Assembly (NCBI RefSeq): GCF_001984575.1
Contig: NZ_LZNS01000001.1
Coordinates: forward strand, 6,146,624 to 6,210,623
DNA from: Streptomyces sp. MP131-18
GTDB taxonomy: Bacteria; Actinomycetota; Actinomycetes; Streptomycetales; Streptomycetaceae
Direction of reading: 5' to 3'
Length of the DNA: 64,000 bases
This document shows, in pieces, positions 60,862-64,000 of the stretch. Made by a program: the position numbers and the translations under genes. Positions within the stretch are counted from its first letter, which is position 1, and each line of letters begins with the position of its first letter. Below the pieces are notes generated by a model, which made no database searches, was not told where the DNA came from, and worked only from the letters and a program-made list of their open reading frames with translations.

Positions 60862-61185
60862 GACTGAACGGTAACGTACCGTATACCCATACGGTGTCGT
60901 ATGGAACCGTTTGCCCCCCTCGTCGGTGACCCCCCGCAAGGGGGCGCTCCCGCTCCGCGCCCGGCCGTCGCGCTCCGTCCCGCCGCCGCTGGCCAGCAGT
61001 GATGCCCCGCCCTCACGTCCACCCGGCCGTCCCCCGCCATCCGCGCGGAGGGGTTGTTTGCTCGGTGGTAACGGTCCCATCACATATCCGGCCGTGATGG
61101 GGGTACTCAAGGTCTCGAATTACCCAAATGGTCCATTACGGGCATATCGGAAGTGCCCGTGCACAGATCGAAGGAGGCCGGTCGC
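60862..61185. other. Divergent gap between TetR and SPW genes
   Basis: About 320 bases. It contains the TetR palindrome, an inverted repeat CATCAC-N10-GTGATG at 61078-61099, and a dyad ACGGGCA-N9-TGCCCGT before the SPW gene. GGGTAC near 61100 resembles a SigB-type -10 element but I found no matching -35. Confidence 0.45.
60878..60895. promoter_or_regulatory. TetR-type operator palindrome
   Basis: ACCGTAT-ACCC-ATACGGT is a perfect inverted repeat with 7-base arms, 17 bases upstream of the TetR start codon. The place and symmetry make it the probable autoregulatory operator. Confidence 0.65.
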
Positions 61186-61659
61186 ATGTCCGACGTCTCA
61201 CACCGCCAGCGGGGCGCTCTCGCGGGACACCCCGACGAAAGGGAGATGCGGGAGCGCTACTCCCGTGTCATGGGCGGGCGCGACGTGGTGTTCGCCGACG
61301 GCCCGGTGTTCCTGGCCGGACTGTACGCAGCCGTCTCGGCCTGGGCGGTGCACTTCAACGACAGCCAGCCTGAGCTGGCGACCACCAACCTGATCGCGGG
61401 GATCGCGGTGGCGCTGCTGGCCCTGGGGTTCAGCCGGGCCCCTGAGCGGATGTACGGCATGAGCCACGCCATCGTCGTGATCGGCGCCTGGCTCATCGTC
61501 TCGCCCTGGCTGGTCGGCGATGGGCCCGATGCCGGGATCATCCTCAGCAACGTCATCACGGGAGGCATCATCTGCCTGCTCGGCCTGGTGTGTGCCGCGG
61601 CGGCGCTGAAGGCGCACCGCAGCTCTTCGCGAGGCGCCGGACACGCGCCGCGCGGATAG
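61186..61659 (+). CDS. SPW-repeat integral membrane protein
   Basis: A 157-aa membrane protein with about four helices (from residue 45 on), including LIVSPWLVGDGPDAG, which is the SPW motif of this family. The N-terminal 40 residues are hydrophilic. Family members are widespread in actinobacteria and function is unknown; the setting suggests stress or envelope adaptation. The ATG at 61186 follows GGAGG by eight bases. It is followed by a strong terminator shared with rsgA. Confidence 0.83.
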   Translation: MSDVSHRQRGALAGHPDEREMRERYSRVMGGRDVVFADGPVFLAGLYAAVSAWAVHFNDSQPELATTNLIAGIAVALLALGFSRAPERMYGMSHAIVVIGAWLIVSPWLVGDGPDAGIILSNVITGGIICLLGLVCAAAALKAHRSSSRGAGHAPRG

Positions 61660-61673
61660 CGGCGCATCACGAC

Positions 61674-61702
61674 GGGGGCGCCCGGCCCGGCCGGGCGCCC
61701 CC
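61674..61702. terminator. Bidirectional hairpin terminator
   Basis: A perfect 12-base-pair stem (61674-61685 with 61691-61702) and a five-base loop lie between the convergent SPW and rsgA genes. Confidence 0.75.
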
Positions 61703-61743
61703 ATTCGCGCGCCAACGCGCCAACGCGTCGGCGCAGGAACGGT

Positions 61744-62802
61744 TTACCGCTGCCGGTCGCGGAACCGGTACATCGCCCGCTGGTGCCGCTTGAGCGTCTT
61801 CCACCGGTCCGCCTGCTCGGCGGCCAGCCGGGCGTCGGTGCGGGCGGCGGCCCACGCGTTCTCCCGCAGCAGCTTGCGGTAGCTGGCCAGCCGCCGCGGC
61901 GGCAGCTCACCCGACTCGACGGCCGCCAGCACGGCGCAGTCCGGCTCCGCCTCGTGCGCGCAGTCGGCGAACCGGCAGTCCGCGGCGAGCCGTTCCATCT
62001 CGGGGAAGACCTGATCCAGGCCCTCCGCCGCGTTGTGCAGGCCGACGCCGCGCAGCCCGGGGGTGTCGATCAGCACGCCACCGCCCGGCAGCGGGAGCAG
62101 CTCCCTGCGCACCGTGGTGTGCCGGCCCTTGTCGTCCCGTTCGCGCACCGCCCCGGTGGCCAGGCGGTCCGCGCCGAGCAGCGCGTTCCCCAGCGTGGAC
62201 TTGCCCGCGCCCGACGGGCCGAGCAGGACCACCGTCCCGGTCAGCAGCGCCGTCAGCTCCGGCAGCCCCTCCCCGGAGACCGCACTGGTCGCCACGACGC
62301 CCACCCCGGGCGCGGCGGCCGCCGCCTCGGCGAGCACGTCGGACACGTCCTCCGTGCCGTCCGCCTTGGTCAGCGCCACCACCGGCCTGGCGCCCGACTC
62401 CCAGGCCAGGGCGAGCAGCCGCTCCAGTCGGCCCGCGTCCAGCGCGGTGGTCAGCGACACGGCCACCACGACCGTGTCCACGTTGGCGGCCAGCACCTGA
62501 CCGTGGGAGTCGCGGGCGGCCGAGGCCCGCACGATGGCCGTGCGCCGCGGGAGCAGGGCGGCCAGCCGCGGCTCGCCGCCGGGCTCCAGGGCCGCCCAGT
62601 CGCCGGTGCACGGGTCGAGACCGCGACCCGTGACGGCCCTGAGGGGCCCCGCGGCGGCGACGACGTCGCACCGGCCGCGGTCGACGGCGATCACGCGGAC
62701 CGGCTCGTGTCCGGCGGCGCGGTGCGCCGCGAAGGAAAGTTCGAGCGAATCATCCCAGCCGTAGGCGGACAGCCCGCCATGACGGGACGGTGAGGTATGC
62801 AC
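61744..62802 (-). CDS. rsgA: Ribosome small-subunit GTPase RsgA
   Basis: A 352-aa circularly permuted GTPase that helps late 30S maturation. An N-terminal OB-type domain is followed by the permuted G motifs: VALTKADGTED (G4) before LLGPSGAGKSTLGNALL (G1) and IDTPGLRG (G3). The C-terminal zinc knuckle is CRFADCAHEAEPDCAV. The GTG at 62802 is the annotated start; a possible upstream short ORF with its own strong ribosome site lies at 62849-62917. Confidence 0.94.
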   Translation of the reverse strand: MHTSPSRHGGLSAYGWDDSLELSFAAHRAAGHEPVRVIAVDRGRCDVVAAAGPLRAVTGRGLDPCTGDWAALEPGGEPRLAALLPRRTAIVRASAARDSHGQVLAANVDTVVVAVSLTTALDAGRLERLLALAWESGARPVVALTKADGTEDVSDVLAEAAAAAPGVGVVATSAVSGEGLPELTALLTGTVVLLGPSGAGKSTLGNALLGADRLATGAVRERDDKGRHTTVRRELLPLPGGGVLIDTPGLRGVGLHNAAEGLDQVFPEMERLAADCRFADCAHEAEPDCAVLAAVESGELPPRRLASYRKLLRENAWAAARTDARLAAEQADRWKTLKRHQRAMYRFRDRQR

Positions 62803-63336
62803 AGTAAGAGACCCTTGGGGGAAGGGGCCCCGATGAAGGACGCTGGGGTCAGACCGGGGCCCGGGAGGTGAGGATGAACCGGGCGCTGCACACGGCAGCG
62901 GTCTTTGCGGCAGCCATCGCTCTCACCTCCAAGATCTCGTGGCGCGGCACCTACAGTCCGCGCGAACCCGGCCACGGTAACACAGCGCACCCACCCGCGC
63001 CCCGCCCCCAACAGCCCCCACCGGGCGCCCCTTCCGCGGCACGCGACGGTGAACGTGCGCGTGCCTGCCCAGAAGCGCTGCCCCTCGGTGGTCGCGGTGG
63101 CGGCCCCGTCCGTCTCGGGGGTCCGCTGCGTGTGAGGGGAGAGGCGGGGCCCGGCCGTCCGCTAGCAGAGAGCCCCGCCCGTCCGTCACAGAGGAACGGC
63201 GGACGGGGGCAGTGTGGGGGCAGCTCGCGGTCATGCCCAGGTAGGGCGTTGTCGTCGGGGCACCTTCGGGCAGCCGCGTTCGGTACGCCTGCGGGGACTC
63301 AACAGCGGGCATCCCCTTCGAGGGAACGATCAAAGA
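62803..63336. other. Non-coding stretch between rsgA and a GNAT gene
   Basis: About 530 bases. Apart from a 22-codon candidate ORF near rsgA I see no gene. Around 63205-63222 the plus strand has two GGGGGCAG copies. The GNAT gene and the partial gene beyond it differ in character from the core genes, so a mobile-element boundary may lie here, but I see no direct att repeat in the window. Confidence 0.4.
62849..62917 (-). CDS. Candidate 22-aa leader peptide upstream of rsgA
   Basis: An ATG at 62917 is preceded by GGAGG with eight bases of spacing, a textbook ribosome site, and opens 22 codons encoding MAAAKTAAVCSARFILTSRA plus two residues, stopping 46 bases before rsgA. It is basic and contains one Cys. 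It could be a regulatory leader peptide or chance; no ligand codons (for example a run of one amino acid) are evident. Confidence 0.3.
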   Translation of the reverse strand: MAAAKTAAVCSARFILTSRAPV

Positions 63337-63882
63337 TCAAGCGCTTGTGCGGGGTCCCGACAGCGTGCCGAAGCGTTCTCCCATATCAGTGACGCGCTCG
63401 GCTCGGCGGCCCATGAGATAGACCTTGGTGTGTGTGCGCTGCACTTCGTGCACCAGCTTGAACTCTTGGGTCTCGTAGTACCTCACCAGTCCAGGGAAGT
63501 GGCAGCCGCGGCGAACCCATGTGCACCCTTGCTGCGCTGCCTGGTCCACCGCCCACAGCGCCATTACGGTTCCCGGCTTCATGTCGCGGTAGGCGGGGTC
63601 GGTGACTGTCGAGTACAGGTAGTGAGCCGGCTCGTTCAGTTCCTCTTCTGTCCAGCCCCACGGGGGAGTCCGTTCCTGAATGGTGGTGCACCCGATGATT
63701 CGCCCGTCATCGTCTGCGAGGACCCACACGTCACCATCGGGATTCTCGGCCTGCCGCGCGAGGTCGGCCGCGTTCTTCCGCCAGCTCGGGAGCCCGCGCT
63801 CCTCCAGCCAACCGGAGCGGGCACGGATCACATTTTCCACGGCGGGGATGTCATCGGCCGTGGCCGGGCGCATTGCGAACAC
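63337..63882 (-). CDS. GNAT-family N-acetyltransferase
   Basis: A 181-aa GNAT protein. Conserved parts are MRPATADDIPAVENVIRARS at the start, VWVLADDDGRIIGCTTIQE for the central sheet, and MKPGTVMALWAVDQAAQQG, followed by GCHFPGLVRYYETQEFKLV. The GTG at 63882 lies five bases past AGGAGG. The substrate is unknown; close relatives are often seen near actinobacterial integrative elements, which is memory-based. It follows the partial gene at the window edge by 25 bases and is likely in its operon. Confidence 0.82.
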   Translation of the reverse strand: MFAMRPATADDIPAVENVIRARSGWLEERGLPSWRKNAADLARQAENPDGDVWVLADDDGRIIGCTTIQERTPPWGWTEEELNEPAHYLYSTVTDPAYRDMKPGTVMALWAVDQAAQQGCTWVRRGCHFPGLVRYYETQEFKLVHEVQRTHTKVYLMGRRAERVTDMGERFGTLSGPRTSA

Positions 63883-63907
63883 GCTGCCTCCTGATGGTTG
63901 GAAGGGG

Positions 63908-64000
63908 CTATAGGTCGCCGCCGGTGAACAGGACCCGTTTCGCGCCGCCGCGGAGTGCTGTCATGTCGGTGACGGTGAACGTCGGGCCGCCGATCATGAC
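63908..64000 (-). CDS. C-terminal end of an unidentified gene (5' part beyond window)
   Basis: The minus strand is open from the window edge to a TAG at 63908-63910, reading VMIGGPTFTVTDMTALRGGA and KRVLFTGGDL. Only about 30 residues are visible, and I recognise no family. The close spacing to the GNAT gene (25 bases, with its ribosome site in the gap) supports a real coding end. Confidence 0.5.
   Translation of the reverse strand, partial: VMIGGPTFTVTDMTALRGGAKRVLFTGGDL

Noticed and set aside
63200..63240. GGGGGCAG direct copies as an integrase-related site
   Set aside because: Two short G-rich copies are expected by chance at this base composition, and no integrase is present.

Overview
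The window is very GC-rich and its gene content is that of a Streptomyces or a close relative: NADPH-dependent F420 reductase, GlnA2, GlnE and eukaryotic-type GlnII, a conservon (cvn) gene set, an SPW-repeat protein, HtpX-PspAB, and the MalR-type maltose operon. From memory, the backbone order (glnII, mal operon, glnE, nadE, glnA2, panB) follows the Streptomyces coelicolor chromosome. No rRNA, tRNA or CRISPR array was seen.

Layout. 0-5.1 kb is a haem-uptake locus: hmuT-hmuU on the minus strand diverge from two HtaA-domain surface proteins across a near-perfect DtxR-type iron box. 5.1-8.4 kb holds a LysR regulator divergent from a PLP-dependent dehydratase, and a DUF5685-like protein with a glycine/cysteine tail. 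8.5-14.3 kb has a YciO-type protein and a sugar ABC importer operon with a GH13 glycosidase. 14.3-22.8 kb holds haem oxygenase with its own iron box, then housekeeping genes (map, F420 reductase, panB, htpX, pspAB, nadE). 23.0-26.5 kb is a terpene synthase facing a cytochrome P450, a conservon GTPase and a DUF742 protein; the sensor kinase and Roadblock subunits are absent. 26.9-31.6 kb holds glnA2 and glnE. 31.6-40.1 kb has a PAP2-like membrane protein and the malR/malEFG/aglA cluster, bracketed by two MalR-like repressors.

40.1-46.8 kb is a disordered, lower-GC accessory stretch: at least five decayed gene remnants, a tandem pair of methyltransferases sharing a nearly identical internal patch, an imine-reductase-like protein and an unrecognised ORF. 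47-48.9 kb is a secreted alpha-amylase with a starch-binding domain; its promoter carries MalR-type CTTGCAG motifs, tying it to the mal cluster. 48.9-64 kb returns to chromosomal genes: a lipoprotein, a sigma-like membrane fusion, cutA, a two-component system with a phospholipase-like gene between kinase and regulator, glnII under a GlnR-type box, MarR-GNAT fusion, polysaccharide deacetylase, TetR, SPW protein and rsgA. The right edge has a GNAT gene and the end of an unidentified gene.

Functional themes are (i) iron-regulated haem capture, import and degradation, (ii) extracellular starch breakdown with maltodextrin uptake and intracellular hydrolysis under MalR, (iii) nitrogen assimilation and polyamine metabolism (GlnA2, GlnE, GlnII), and (iv) a small terpene/P450/G-protein module, the best candidate for an under-described system here. 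All protein calls rest on recognising family motifs by eye; no database search was run.
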